This document shows positions 32,249-42,510 of a DNA stretch of 64,000 nt, piece by piece; within the stretch, counting starts at the first letter, position 1; every line of letters begins with the position of its first letter. The translations under genes and the position numbers were made by a program. The stretch lies in contig JAKLFC010000006.1 of NCBI GenBank assembly GCA_022711405.1, positions 115,638-179,637 of the forward strand. Reading direction: 5' to 3'. The notes under the pieces are model-generated. The model ran no database searches and was not told the origin of the DNA. It was given only the letters and a program-made list of their open reading frames with translations. Origin of the DNA: Bacteroidota bacterium (lineage in GTDB: Bacteria; Bacteroidota; Bacteroidia; Bacteroidales; JAGONC01).

Positions 32249-35200
32249 TTAAAATGTAAGGCTAACTCCCAGTACGTAAACACGGGGACGCGGATAGATC
32301 CTGTTATCAATGCCCGTGCTGACTTCCGGATCAAGACCGGAGTAGTTGGTGATCACAAAGGCATTGTTAACGGTTCCTGACAGCATTAGACTCGCTTTTT
32401 CCTTGAAAAGCTTGTCAAAAGTGTAATTGAGCGTGATATTGTCCATCCTGAAAAACGAACCGTTCTCCACGTAATAACTCGACCAGTACCAGGGAAAGTC
32501 AAAATCGACTTCAGTAACTTCTGAAGTGACGTTGCCAAGATAGGGTCCTTCCGGCCTGTACATTCTTTCCCAGACGGCATTCTCAGATTTTACATTATTA
32601 TAAACCCAGTTACCGAAGTTGGCTCTTCCTGAGAACGAGAATCCCAGATTCTTGTACTGCAGGCTTGTTCCAATTCCAAAATAAAAATCCGCTACCGGAT
32701 CTTTGTAATGGATACGGTCCTTATCGGTTTGTCCTGAACCATCTCCGTCCTGGTCAACAAATGTACCTTCCAGGGGATTTTCATTGGGATCATAGATCTG
32801 TTTAAGGACGTAAAAGGAATAGGGAGCATACCCAACGCTGTGGACCTGGATGGTGTTGCCTACACCGCCGGATATTCCCCCGACCAGAACACCAAGATAG
32901 TTCGGGTCATCCGTTGCTGTCAGCTTTGTGATCTCGCTGGTGTTGTAAGTGGCATTCAGGTTTATTTCCCAGAACACATCCTTCCTGGCAACAGGACGGG
33001 TATTGATAGAAAATTCGACCCCCTTGTTCTCCATATCGCCGATATTGGTCAGGATGTAGTTGGTCAGGTTGGAGCCAGCCGGCACCGGAATGAAATTGAT
33101 CAGATCGGCTGTCTCTCTTAGATAGAAATCCAATGATCCATAGAACTTATCCCGGGCAAAGCCATAGTCAAGTCCAAGGTTCCAGGTCGTTGTTTCCTCC
33201 CATTTCAGGTTGATGTCATATCCTTCCGGACGCAGGGTCTGCCAGTACGTGCTGCCGAAAAGATAGGCAGCGTTCATCTGGCTGTAGGTGTACCTGGGAA
33301 GGTAGGGATAGTCACCCTGCCCCAGATTCTGTTGTCCCGTGATACCCCATCCTGCCCTGAGTTTCAGCTGGGAAAGGATGTTTGCATTCTGCATCCATGG
33401 TTCATCCACGATCTTCCAGGCAAGCGCCACAGAAGGGAACAAACCCCAGCGGGTATCCTGTGAAAACCTGGATGTGCCGTCATCCCTCAATGTGAACGTA
33501 AGCAGGTACCTGTCAAGCAGTGTATAGTTGAATCTGCCGAAAAAGGACACCAGGTAATTCTCCGTCTCATAGTCCGAATCATCCATGACGACAGTTCCTT
33601 TCAGGTTTGTCGAATAATTCGATCCCCTCCTCCAGTAATGCTGCCAGGAGTAACCTGCCATGATATTGAAGGAGCTCTTGGCCGAGGGAACATCTTTGGT
33701 ATAATTCAGATAGAAATCCAGCACTTCATTCCTCTTTTCCTGATCGTAGGAGGTACTGATACCTCCACCATTGACCGGATCAAATTCCCATGGTGCATAA
33801 TCAGGGACGTAGACATTGCCATCGGTCAGTGAATGATCATAGCCCAGGTTCAGGTTGGCCCTGAGGTCCGGCAGAAAATGAAACGTATAATCAAACTGGA
33901 TACTACCGATGAGCCGGTTCACGTACGATTCATCATCCCTGAGTTCAAGCAGGGCAACAGGATTCGAAGATCCCTGTGAGACCGGAGCTCCTGTGGCAGC
34001 CTGGGTCCAAGCATAATAACCGCCGTAGTCGGTCGTCGTTGTCTGGGGATTCCCATCGGCATCGTTGTAATGGACCGTATAGACAGAATCGGAAGTGACA
34101 GGTTTGGTAGGATCGTACTGGATGGCGGCTCCGATGGCTCCCTGATCAGCAAAATGGTTCCTCATGAACATGCCCGTCATATTGAAGTCAATCTTCAGGT
34201 GATCGTCGAACAGCGATGGGTTCAGTGAGGCGGAAACAGTGGTATTGCGCATATTATCCGTTTTCAGAATGCCATCCTGATTGGAATAGCCTAACGATAC
34301 CCGGTAGGGAAGTTCATCCACGGTACCGGAGGCGCTCAGGTAATGATCCATTCCAAAAGCATTCGTGTAGATTTCCTTTTGCCAGTCTGTTTTATCTTTT
34401 CCAAGCATCGACAGTACGTTCTGATTTTCAGGATACCGTTTGTTCAACAGGATCTTGTATTGTTCGGCACCCAGAACGTCAATCTTGTTGGGTACAGTGG
34501 ATAGTGAGAAGGAACCCGTATAATTCAGCTTGATTTTATCGCCTTTCTCTCCTTTTTTGGTTGTGATCAGGATAACCCCATTGGATGCCCTTGAGCCATA
34601 GATAGCCGTGGCAGAAGCATCCTTTAATACAGTAAAGGTTTCAATATCATTGGGATTGAGCATGCTGAGTGACCCTCTTGCACCGGAAACCCCTTCAATG
34701 TCAATTGGAACTCCGTCAATAATGATCAGTGGATCGTTGCTGGCTGACAGGGATGATCCCTGGCGAATCCGAATGGTGGATCCCTCTCCGGGTGCTCCAC
34801 CGCCATTGATGATCTGAACACCAGCTATTTTACCGGTAATAAGCCCGGCAGGGGTAGTGATCAATCCTTTATTGAAATCCTTGACAGAAATGGCAGAAAT
34901 GGATCCTGTGGCGTCTTCCTTTTTCTGGACGCCATAGCCGATGACCACCAGTTCCTGCAACACCGTGGATTTGGTCACAAGAGAGACGTTGACCACCGTG
35001 TTAGGTTGCACAACGATCTCCTGGGTTTCAAATCCGATGAAGGAGTAGACCAGGATTGTGCTAGCTGATTGAACCTGGATCTGGTAAGATCCGTTCTCAT
35101 CCGTGATCGTGCCCATCGTTGTCCCTTTGATCACCACGGTGACACCCGGCAACGTTGACCCATCCGAGGCATCGGTCACCTTGCCGGTAACGCCTCCCCC

Positions 35201-35278
35201 CTGAGCATATCCTGCCACTGATGTACCCATGTACACCAACAGGAATAAAAGAAAACTGGAAAATAGATGTTTCATCAT
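32249..35278 (-). CDS. SusC/RagA family TonB-linked outer-membrane transporter
   Basis: The protein has 1009 residues. A signal peptide is followed by a carboxypeptidase-regulatory-like domain (GKVTDASDGSTLPGVTVVIK), the TonB-box/linker region, a plug domain (ELVVIGYGVQKKEDATGSIS) and the long beta-barrel ending RPRVYVLGVSLTF with a terminal Phe. It imports oligosaccharides with SusD. It is the first gene of the sus unit, with its own -7 box at 35350-35357. Confidence 0.97.
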   Translation of the reverse strand: MMKHLFSSFLLFLLVYMGTSVAGYAQGGGVTGKVTDASDGSTLPGVTVVIKGTTMGTITDENGSYQIQVQSASTILVYSFIGFETQEIVVQPNTVVNVSLVTKSTVLQELVVIGYGVQKKEDATGSISAISVKDFNKGLITTPAGLITGKIAGVQIINGGGAPGEGSTIRIRQGSSLSASNDPLIIIDGVPIDIEGVSGARGSLSMLNPNDIETFTVLKDASATAIYGSRASNGVILITTKKGEKGDKIKLNYTGSFSLSTVPNKIDVLGAEQYKILLNKRYPENQNVLSMLGKDKTDWQKEIYTNAFGMDHYLSASGTVDELPYRVSLGYSNQDGILKTDNMRNTTVSASLNPSLFDDHLKIDFNMTGMFMRNHFADQGAIGAAIQYDPTKPVTSDSVYTVHYNDADGNPQTTTTDYGGYYAWTQAATGAPVSQGSSNPVALLELRDDESYVNRLIGSIQFDYTFHFLPDLRANLNLGYDHSLTDGNVYVPDYAPWEFDPVNGGGISTSYDQEKRNEVLDFYLNYTKDVPSAKSSFNIMAGYSWQHYWRRGSNYSTNLKGTVVMDDSDYETENYLVSFFGRFNYTLLDRYLLTFTLRDDGTSRFSQDTRWGLFPSVALAWKIVDEPWMQNANILSQLKLRAGWGITGQQNLGQGDYPYLPRYTYSQMNAAYLFGSTYWQTLRPEGYDINLKWEETTTWNLGLDYGFARDKFYGSLDFYLRETADLINFIPVPAGSNLTNYILTNIGDMENKGVEFSINTRPVARKDVFWEINLNATYNTSEITKLTATDDPNYLGVLVGGISGGVGNTIQVHSVGYAPYSFYVLKQIYDPNENPLEGTFVDQDGDGSGQTDKDRIHYKDPVADFYFGIGTSLQYKNLGFSFSGRANFGNWVYNNVKSENAVWERMYRPEGPYLGNVTSEVTEVDFDFPWYWSSYYVENGSFFRMDNITLNYTFDKLFKEKASLMLSGTVNNAFVITNYSGLDPEVSTGIDNRIYPRPRVYVLGVSLTF

Positions 35279-35349
35279 AATGTTTGAGTTAAATGATTTT
35301 CAAAAGATTGCCGGAACATAGCTTTCCGGAATATGAAACAGAGCAGGTG

Positions 35350-35357
35350 CAAAAATA
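35350..35357 (-). promoter_or_regulatory. TATTTTTG -7 box for the susCDE unit
   Basis: CAAAAATA on the plus strand reads TATTTTTG on the minus strand. A TTG lies about 18 bp upstream of it (complement of 35376-35378), giving a reasonable -33/-7 pair. The leader would be about 65 nt. Confidence 0.55.
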
Positions 35358-35394
35358 TGAAATTTTTGGTGCAATCAATCCTCAGATCAGGGAT

Positions 35395-37275
35395 TTATTG
35401 AAAATCTGACAGTTCGAGGATCATGGCCGATCTCGCGGGAATGACCAGATGATCGAGCGAATGGATCACCCCGGTGAGGACATCCCTTGCTGAGACGGCA
35501 TCTCCCGTCATTTCTCTGAAGCGTTGGGCACTTAGATGAACATCTGTCATATTCTTATTCAGCACGACCATCACTTTTCCCGTTGCATCGTACCTGAAAT
35601 AGACATAAACTGCATTCTGAGGAGCATAATGGACAATCTTTCCAGAGTGAACGCAGCCTGTTTCCTTTCTCCAGTTCAGAAGTTTTTTCATGAGTAGCTG
35701 AACTTCTGCCTGTTCGCTGGTAAGACCTGCCCCGTTGAACCCATTCACCATGTCATCAGACCAGCCTCCTGGGAAATCACTCCGGATCACTCCATGATCT
35801 GTCGTCCCCGGATTTGCCATAAGGATCTCTGTTCCGTAATAGATCTGCGGGATGCCCCGCATGGTCAGGATATAGGCCAATCCCATTTTGAACAGATCAA
35901 TATCTTCACTGACCTGTGTGAAAAAACGGCTCATGTCATGATTATCAGGAAAAATGACCAGATGGTCAGGATCAGCATATTGAAAGTCATTGGCCAGCAT
36001 CTCGTACATCTTTATCAGGCCGTCGGAATAGATGGCGTCATCCTCGTTAAGGCCCCTGACCAGTGTTGCCTGCAGCGGAAAGTCCATAAGGCTTCCCAGA
36101 CAGGAGGGATAACCATCCCTGTTTTCTTTGCCTTTCTGCCAGTAGGAAACGATGGCAGGATTTTCACTCCATTCCTCCCCCACGATGCTGAAACCAGGGT
36201 ACTCCTCCATGATCCGGCACGACCACCTGCTCATGAACTCCTTATCCGGGTAGGAATAGGTATCCTGCCGGATGCCCCTGAGGTGGGCATATTCGATCCA
36301 CCAGACGGAGTTCTGGATAAGGTATTCTGCCAGCAAAGGGTTCTGCTGGTTCATGTCGGGCATGACTTCCACGAACCAGCCATCGGGAAAATTCTGCCGG
36401 TCGGAGGGAGAAACATGGGGATCCTGCACGGTCGTACGGCGATGGTTGGTTGGGATGAACTGCCCTCCGCCATGGATCCAGTCGGCCGATGGCAGATCCT
36501 TCATCCACCAGTGTTCCGATCCGCAGTGGTTGGCCACCATGTCCATGATCAGCTTGATCCCCTTCTCATCCGCCTGCCGCCCCAGTTGCCGGTAAAGTTC
36601 ATTCGTGCCAAGACGGGGATCCACCCGGTAAAAATCGGTGATGGCATACCCATGATAGGAAGTGCGGGGCATATTGTTCTCCAGGACAGGATTCAGCCAG
36701 AGGGCCGTAAAACCCATATCAGCCATATAGTCCAGGTGGTCAATGATCCCATTGAGGTCCCCGCCGTGGCGGCCATCCTTGTCTGTTCTGTCAGTCTTGT
36801 CCGGATAGCCATCCATCGTATCGTTTCCCGGATCTCCATTGGCAAAGCGATCCGGTGTGATCAGGTAAATGACATCCGAGGGATCGAATCCCTGCCGCAG
36901 TGCCGAACCCGGCTCCCTTTCCAGTAACGCGTAGGGATGGGTCATGAGGGTAACACCGCCCTTTTGAAAATCAATGGTAAAGCTTCCTGCAACAGCCTCC
37001 TGTGTGATGACCAGCGTAAGGAACAGGTAATTGGGATTGGTGGTGCAGGTGATCCGGTGAACCTGAACGCCGGTATATCCTATCACAGGCTGGAGCTCCG
37101 ATATTTTTTCGCCATGGATCATGAGCTGAAGCGTGGGGTTCTTCATGCCGACCCACCAGCAGGGCGGTTCTACACGATCGATGGTGTAGCTCTGAGCAAA
37201 GGATAAGCAAAAAGACAGCTGAAAAAAGACGATGAGCAGGAACCGGAGTTTAACAGAACTCCTCAGGTTGATCAT
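35395..37275 (-). CDS. Secreted GH13 alpha-amylase / neopullulanase-like enzyme
   Basis: The protein has 626 residues from MINLRSSVKL, whose ATG overlaps the upstream TGA (ATGA). A signal peptide ends at SFAQ. An N-terminal Ig-like cyclomaltodextrinase-type domain covers about 25-110. The GH13 barrel shows the four conserved regions: MDMVANHC, GIRQDTYSYPD (nucleophile Asp), IVGEEW (acid Glu) and FPDNHDMSRF. A C-terminal beta-sandwich closes the protein. It cuts alpha-1,4-glucans, cyclodextrins or pullulan and feeds the SusCDE importer encoded just downstream. Confidence 0.93.
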   Translation of the reverse strand: MINLRSSVKLRFLLIVFFQLSFCLSFAQSYTIDRVEPPCWWVGMKNPTLQLMIHGEKISELQPVIGYTGVQVHRITCTTNPNYLFLTLVITQEAVAGSFTIDFQKGGVTLMTHPYALLEREPGSALRQGFDPSDVIYLITPDRFANGDPGNDTMDGYPDKTDRTDKDGRHGGDLNGIIDHLDYMADMGFTALWLNPVLENNMPRTSYHGYAITDFYRVDPRLGTNELYRQLGRQADEKGIKLIMDMVANHCGSEHWWMKDLPSADWIHGGGQFIPTNHRRTTVQDPHVSPSDRQNFPDGWFVEVMPDMNQQNPLLAEYLIQNSVWWIEYAHLRGIRQDTYSYPDKEFMSRWSCRIMEEYPGFSIVGEEWSENPAIVSYWQKGKENRDGYPSCLGSLMDFPLQATLVRGLNEDDAIYSDGLIKMYEMLANDFQYADPDHLVIFPDNHDMSRFFTQVSEDIDLFKMGLAYILTMRGIPQIYYGTEILMANPGTTDHGVIRSDFPGGWSDDMVNGFNGAGLTSEQAEVQLLMKKLLNWRKETGCVHSGKIVHYAPQNAVYVYFRYDATGKVMVVLNKNMTDVHLSAQRFREMTGDAVSARDVLTGVIHSLDHLVIPARSAMILELSDFQ

Positions 37276-38369
37276 AGGTTCCATGTGATCTTCAGGTTTT
37301 CCCTGCCGCGGATGAAACAATTTTCCACGATATAGCTGACCGGAACCACGGAACCCTTCTGACCTTTCACACTGAGAAGGATCGTGGAGTTGGCCGGCAT
37401 AAAGATCCTTTCCGGCGCAAGGGACTTATCAGCTTCATTCTCAATATGTAATGTATAACTGACATCGGATGAATTCGAAAGATAGTAAAACCGCTCCCTG
37501 TCCATCTCGTTGAACGGTTTACTCAGGGTAACCGATTGCAGGAACAGCTCATTCAGCCACTTTTCCTGTCCCATGAGCGTATCTTCGAACCAGCCCGCCG
37601 TACGGTGATCCAATAGCGCTTCGCGAATGGATTCGAGCGTGCGTTCCCTGGCAAAGACTAGGGTTACGAGCCGGTGTTTCACCCCTGCATATTCCCTGTA
37701 GATGTCCGAAGGTTCATGTATATCGGAATTGCAGGATAATGTCAGGTTCTTTTCCATGCACCATCCCAGGGCTTCGGGGTACCATTCGCCGTAGTTGCCC
37801 ACTTCGATCCCGTGAATGAGGTTCTTCTCCACCAGCCGTGTATGCTCATCATACCAGCGAATGCCATCCTTGGCCTGGGCGATCCAGCCCGGGTGGTTCC
37901 AGAAGATAAAGGCACCCTGGTCTGCCAAGCCCTGCAGGGTTTTTTCATAATCCGGATCATCTGCCAGGTCTGCATTTTCTATGAACAATGCATTAAGATG
38001 TCCCGGTGGCATCTTACGTGTCACCTCAACGCCTTTGATGAGCAGGATATTCAGTTCCTCCGCCGTGGACTTCATCAGTTCATAGGCGTTATTGCTTACA
38101 GTATCAACGTACTTCTTATGTGGCTGATATTCAAGATGATCAGTGATAGCAACGGCATCCAGCCCTTCCCTGAACGCTTCCCATATCCTCACATCCGGCC
38201 ACACATGCCCATCAGAAAAAACAGTATGGATGTGAAGGTCGCATTTGAGCGTCTGGTAGCCCATGATGTCCGGTAAATGGATCTCTTTGCGGATAAGCTG
38301 CTGAGAATGAACAGAATTCGTATGGAAAAGACAGCATAAAAAAATAAGTAGCAATGGGTATCTTCTCAT
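37272..38369 (-). CDS. PHP-domain phosphoesterase, secreted (Sb-PDE-like)
   Basis: The protein has about 365 residues from MRRYPLLLIFL; an upstream Met at 38393 is in frame. It has a signal peptide. PHP metal ligands are visible in KCDLHIHTVFSDGHVW, AITDHLEYQPHKK, GVEVTRKMPPGHLN and SCNSDIHEPSD. The fold hydrolyses phosphoesters, and related secreted Bacteroidota proteins are named Sb-PDE phosphodiesterases. Its stop overlaps the start of the amylase gene, so the two are coupled even though the biochemical link is unclear. A C-terminal beta domain covers about 270-365. Confidence 0.82.
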   Translation of the reverse strand: MRRYPLLLIFLCCLFHTNSVHSQQLIRKEIHLPDIMGYQTLKCDLHIHTVFSDGHVWPDVRIWEAFREGLDAVAITDHLEYQPHKKYVDTVSNNAYELMKSTAEELNILLIKGVEVTRKMPPGHLNALFIENADLADDPDYEKTLQGLADQGAFIFWNHPGWIAQAKDGIRWYDEHTRLVEKNLIHGIEVGNYGEWYPEALGWCMEKNLTLSCNSDIHEPSDIYREYAGVKHRLVTLVFARERTLESIREALLDHRTAGWFEDTLMGQEKWLNELFLQSVTLSKPFNEMDRERFYYLSNSSDVSYTLHIENEADKSLAPERIFMPANSTILLSVKGQKGSVVPVSYIVENCFIRGRENLKITWNL

Positions 38370-38403
38370 CGTAGAGACATTTAATGAGTTCAATCAGCCC
38401 TTT

Positions 38404-38484
38404 TAAGATCAAAGAGCAAAAAGCAAATTTCAAAGAGCAAAAGTGAATTTTTGATTTTTGCTTTTTGCTTTTTGAAATTTGATT
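38404..38484. repeat. AT-rich inverted repeat built on AGCAAAAAGCAAATTTC
   Basis: The left part (AAAGAGCAAAAAGCAAATTTC...) is complementary to the right part (...GATTTTTGCTTTTTGC, then TTTTTGAAATTTGATT). It ends right at the stop codon of the tryptophanase-like gene. It may act as a terminator-like hairpin. Confidence 0.7.
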
Positions 38485-41154
38485 TTATATCTCCTCGAAT
38501 CTTCCCTGGAAGAACCGCAGATGATCGGGTTCATAGGTAAACCGGAGCCCCCCGATTGAATTCCGTTTTTCGTAAAGCCGTATGATGCCATCGGCGACAG
38601 CTTTCATATGGTCGCGTGTGTACACCCGGCGCGGGATGGTCAGGCGGACAAGTTCCAGTGCGGGCCGGAAATTCTTCCCCGTGGCATGATTACGGCCTTT
38701 GCTGACATTACCACGTTCCATGGCTCTTACACCTGTTTCGATGAAGATCTGGGCTGCGAGCATCTGTGCGGGAAACTGATCCTGGTCGAGGTGAGGAAGA
38801 AAAGCACGAGCATCCAGGAAGATGGCATGTCCGCCATAGGGCAGGACGATGGGAATGCCGGCTTTGTGCAGTAGTTCACCCAGGTAGGCGGTCTGCTCGA
38901 TACGGGAGTTGATGTAAGCATCATCGACCATTTCGCGGAGTCCCTGGGCATGTGCTGCCATATCGCCGGCAGATGTTCCCCCTGAACAATAGGGTCCTTC
39001 AAAGATGTTCAGCAGCTGAAGTGCTTTCCGGCACCACTGTTCATTATCCCTGAAAAGCAGGCAGCCTGAAAGGTTGCTCAGCATATCCTTCTTGCTGGAG
39101 ATGGTGGCACCGTCGCCGTAGCTGAACATTTCCAGGAGGATGTCAGCAACCGGTACGTTCCGGTAAACCGGATCGTTACGCTGGATAAAACAGGCATTTT
39201 CAGAGCAGCGGGTGGCATCAAAGAATACAGGTATATCCCTTGTTTTGCACCAGGCGTACACTGCCTTGATGTTGTTCATGGAAACAGGCAGACCCCCTGC
39301 CAGATTCACATTAAACTCAAAGGAAAGGTAGGAAAGTTTCTTTCCTTCCAGTTTGGCTTTTTCGTAAAGTGCTTCCATTTTGGACAGGTCCACATTGCCT
39401 TTCCAGGGAAACGTGCAGGTTGTCTGGTGCGCCTCATCCACGATGACATCCACAAAGGTTCCCCCCGCCATTTCCTGGTGTTCACGCGTGGTCGTAAAGT
39501 ACATGTTACCAGGGACATAGTCACCCTTCCGGATAAACATTTGCGACATGATATGTTCGGCGGCGCGGCCCTGATGGGTCAGAATGATATGTTTGTATCC
39601 GTAGATCTTCTGAGCTGTCGCCACCACTTCATGGTACGCATCCGGGGTTGCAGGGGTTTCCCTGGCACGTAGATAGGCCAGCCACTGTTCCACGCTCATG
39701 GCGCTGGTCCCTGAGTCGGTCAGCAAGTCGATGGTCACATCCTCTGATTTCAGCAGAAAGGTATTATACCCTGATTCCTTCATGGCATTGACCCTTTGTT
39801 CGCGCGTATCCATACCGACATGCTCGATGGAATGGATCGTATAAGGCTCACATGTGAACCGGTAAGACTCCAGCTCAGGGATGATCCACTCAAAACGTTC
39901 CTCATACGTGAAAACAGGTTGGTTGATGAGATCTAAAGAAGAGATAAGGCTCCGCTGGTCAAACAATTTTACGATCGCTTCCCCGATCTGTTCCACCTGT
40001 GTATTCATAAATGTCCTTCGTGGCAGTAACACCGGTAAAAGACCGGCCATTTTGCTGACATCATCCAAATGGCAGCGCACACCTGAAATCAGATACAGTG
40101 CTGCAGCCAGTGTTTGTGCCGCGACAGGCTCCGCATCGGACAAAAACCTGCCTGCGTGAAGATACACTCCGTTATACCCCCGGGTAAAGGGTACATTCCC
40201 TCTTTCAAGGACTCCGGCCAAAACGGATACCTGATGATCAACCCATTGGGCATGCAGCGGATCCGTCATTTCCCTGAGACCTGTGGCAACCACTTCCATG
40301 GTCCTTCCAGCCATGCCGCCATAAGTATGCAGCCCCTCGAATATCACGACTACGTTCCGGTAATGCTCATGATCATTTGGATCGCCGGTGGCGAGAAATC
40401 CCCCGACATTGCTCATGGCATCCTGACCGCCGTCAAAAAGGAGCGTATGACACAATCCTGCCAGTAAGCGGATCATTGAACCAAGTTCCTTATCCTTAAA
40501 CGCCGGATCATGCTGAATGGAATGATAAGCGGCTTCAACAATGCAGGAAGCATCCATGACGAGTTTGACCTGATGCTCATCGGCAAGTTTTTTAATTCCT
40601 TCCAGGTTTGAGGGCGAAACCGGGCGGTATCCCCCTCCCTGCAAATCAATATAGATCATAGCCACTTTCCCTTTGTTCTGTTCAAGGAAGCGTGCAAGGT
40701 TCTTAAGATCGATATTACCTGTGTACAAAGGATCAGGATGGATGTCGAGTAAAACACATTCGCCACCGAATGCCCTGAAGGTCGGGAAAGACATCTCCGT
40801 GTTTCCAGCCACTATTTTCCGTTGAGCGAGGTGTACGTAACTGAGCAATTTCAGTCCGCCCATCGTATTATGCACCGGACACAGGTTGTCCAAAGCAAAA
40901 ACATCCCTGACGGCATCGCATAGCTTATAGAAGTTTCTTGCACCGGCATAGGCTTCATCGCCAATGAATAAATTGCCCACCTGTTCCTGGCTCATGGCAG
41001 AGCTGCCCTGTGTGACCATATCGAAGGCGACCTGGCAGGATGGGATCAAACCAACATTGTAACTTGCGTTTCTCAGTGCTTTTTTTCTATCCGGAAAGCT
41101 GCGAAACCGAATATTCCTGATCGATTTGATCTTATAAGGTTCATGAAGTGCCAT
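38485..41154 (-). CDS. Tandem tryptophanase/tyrosine phenol-lyase family protein with inactive N-terminal half
   Basis: The protein has 889 residues, almost twice the usual 450-470. Both halves are fold-I beta-eliminating lyases related to tryptophanase and tyrosine phenol-lyase. The C-terminal half (about 425-889) keeps the PLP-binding set: FDATRCSENA and SYGDGATISSKKDMLSNLSG, with the Schiff-base lysine at K689. The N-terminal half (about 1-415) aligns well (HNTMGGLKLL, VMDASCIVEAAY, FEGLHTYGGMAGR) but reads LFDGGQDAMSNVGG at the same site, with Gln244 in place of the lysine; FDATR has become MDASC. It is therefore probably a pseudoenzyme domain. The substrate is unknown (Trp, Tyr or another amino acid). 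No permease is adjacent. Confidence 0.85.
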   Translation of the reverse strand: MALHEPYKIKSIRNIRFRSFPDRKKALRNASYNVGLIPSCQVAFDMVTQGSSAMSQEQVGNLFIGDEAYAGARNFYKLCDAVRDVFALDNLCPVHNTMGGLKLLSYVHLAQRKIVAGNTEMSFPTFRAFGGECVLLDIHPDPLYTGNIDLKNLARFLEQNKGKVAMIYIDLQGGGYRPVSPSNLEGIKKLADEHQVKLVMDASCIVEAAYHSIQHDPAFKDKELGSMIRLLAGLCHTLLFDGGQDAMSNVGGFLATGDPNDHEHYRNVVVIFEGLHTYGGMAGRTMEVVATGLREMTDPLHAQWVDHQVSVLAGVLERGNVPFTRGYNGVYLHAGRFLSDAEPVAAQTLAAALYLISGVRCHLDDVSKMAGLLPVLLPRRTFMNTQVEQIGEAIVKLFDQRSLISSLDLINQPVFTYEERFEWIIPELESYRFTCEPYTIHSIEHVGMDTREQRVNAMKESGYNTFLLKSEDVTIDLLTDSGTSAMSVEQWLAYLRARETPATPDAYHEVVATAQKIYGYKHIILTHQGRAAEHIMSQMFIRKGDYVPGNMYFTTTREHQEMAGGTFVDVIVDEAHQTTCTFPWKGNVDLSKMEALYEKAKLEGKKLSYLSFEFNVNLAGGLPVSMNNIKAVYAWCKTRDIPVFFDATRCSENACFIQRNDPVYRNVPVADILLEMFSYGDGATISSKKDMLSNLSGCLLFRDNEQWCRKALQLLNIFEGPYCSGGTSAGDMAAHAQGLREMVDDAYINSRIEQTAYLGELLHKAGIPIVLPYGGHAIFLDARAFLPHLDQDQFPAQMLAAQIFIETGVRAMERGNVSKGRNHATGKNFRPALELVRLTIPRRVYTRDHMKAVADGIIRLYEKRNSIGGLRFTYEPDHLRFFQGRFEEI

Positions 41155-41401
41155 TGTTCTATTCTCTTTGTTGAATTTATGTAATACGCTTAAGATTAAT
41201 ATATTGAGTTTATTTTTAACAACGCGGAGCCCTTCATCACAGGTATTGGGTTACGGATTTCAAAGGTAGAAAAAAATAAGAAATGATATCCGGGTGCAAA
41301 CTTTTTTATGTTCACCTGAAACCAGATATTGCTGATTACGGCTTACCTTTGACCGGAGAAAAGTAAAAGCAGGCGTCATAAACGGTCAAAAATCCTGATT
41401 G

Positions 41402-42502
41402 GTGAGTAAGTCTTATGCGTTTTTTCTTTCGGTGTTCATCCTGATCTGTACACATGGCAATGCCCAGAGCGCAGCAGAGTACACCCACTGGTCGCTTTCC
41501 TTCATACTGCATGATTATGTGGGAACGCCCGACAACGAAACTTTTATCATGGGCGGGCCGGTCATCGGGCGCCTGGATTCGCTGGGGGGTGATCTGTTGT
41601 TTTACCTGACTCCCCAGAGCAATCACGACTGCCGGCAGGCATTCCGTGTAGGATGGAATTTTAGCAGATCCATCGGTGACCTGGAGGAAGGGAAGAGTGT
41701 GGATGTGGAAGTATTCAGTTACCCGGTCGTCGACACGAACAGAATGATGCTGGATTGTTACCGGGCATCCGGGGAGGCAGCCGGTCATGACGACGGTGTG
41801 TGGATACGGTTCATCGGTGGTGATGCAAAGGGCCTGGCCAGCCAGCCGGATCTTGCCTTTTACTGGGAAAAGACATCACCGGCGCTTTTCAGGGTTGCCC
41901 AGCCTGTCAGGGCTGCGTCAGGAAGCGGCAGCGAAAGAAATTCGGGGATTATGGACGTGCAGGATCTCGATAAAGATCCCTCCGCCGCCGGCATTTTCTT
42001 TGGCACCATGGCGCTGGAGATTGGCATGGAAGGCGTGTTTGAATTCCGGATCCTGTACCTTTATGACGGACGCGAGTCCGACATCTCCCCTGAGGGTGCC
42101 CACCGGTTGCTCGTCGACAAACTAGTGGTAGAACATAGTATTACCGGGAGCAGTGCCGTACCCGTGATGAATATTGCGCTGGTAGGTTTGCTGGAACAGG
42201 CAGTTGGCCGCAACGTACAGATCGTTATTCATTTCCTCGACAATTACCGCCGGCCCCTTCCGGGCATCGAGGGCGATGCAGCCTTTTGCGATTCCACCGG
42301 TTTTGCAGTGGCTTCTTCCCCGGTGCGGCGCATTCCAGGCCGGCAGTATTACCTGAACGAGCTCGCCGTAAGTGTGCCCTATTACGCGTTGAATCTCCCT
42401 ACTTCCAATACGGGCCATTCAATCTATCTATATGCCGAGATCTTTCTTGATAGAAAAAGTATCGGGATATCGCGGCTTACACAGACGACGTTCTTCTGGT
42501 AG
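41402..42502 (+). CDS. Secreted hypothetical protein (366 aa)
   Basis: The start is GTG at 41402 or TTG at 41399; no ATG fits. A signal peptide runs to HGNAQ|S. The mature protein is all-beta in look, with repeated phrases such as GGPVIGRLDSLGGDLLFY, WIRFIGGDAKGLASQPD and FEFRILYLYDGRESD. I do not recognise the family, and no neighbour suggests a function. Confidence 0.65.
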   Translation: MSKSYAFFLSVFILICTHGNAQSAAEYTHWSLSFILHDYVGTPDNETFIMGGPVIGRLDSLGGDLLFYLTPQSNHDCRQAFRVGWNFSRSIGDLEEGKSVDVEVFSYPVVDTNRMMLDCYRASGEAAGHDDGVWIRFIGGDAKGLASQPDLAFYWEKTSPALFRVAQPVRAASGSGSERNSGIMDVQDLDKDPSAAGIFFGTMALEIGMEGVFEFRILYLYDGRESDISPEGAHRLLVDKLVVEHSITGSSAVPVMNIALVGLLEQAVGRNVQIVIHFLDNYRRPLPGIEGDAAFCDSTGFAVASSPVRRIPGRQYYLNELAVSVPYYALNLPTSNTGHSIYLYAEIFLDRKSIGISRLTQTTFFW

Positions 42503-42510
42503 AGAAAATA

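Noticed and set aside
35794..36927. 377-codon open frame antisense to the GH13 amylase
   Set aside because: The opposite strand has all four GH13 catalytic motifs; this frame shows no family features.
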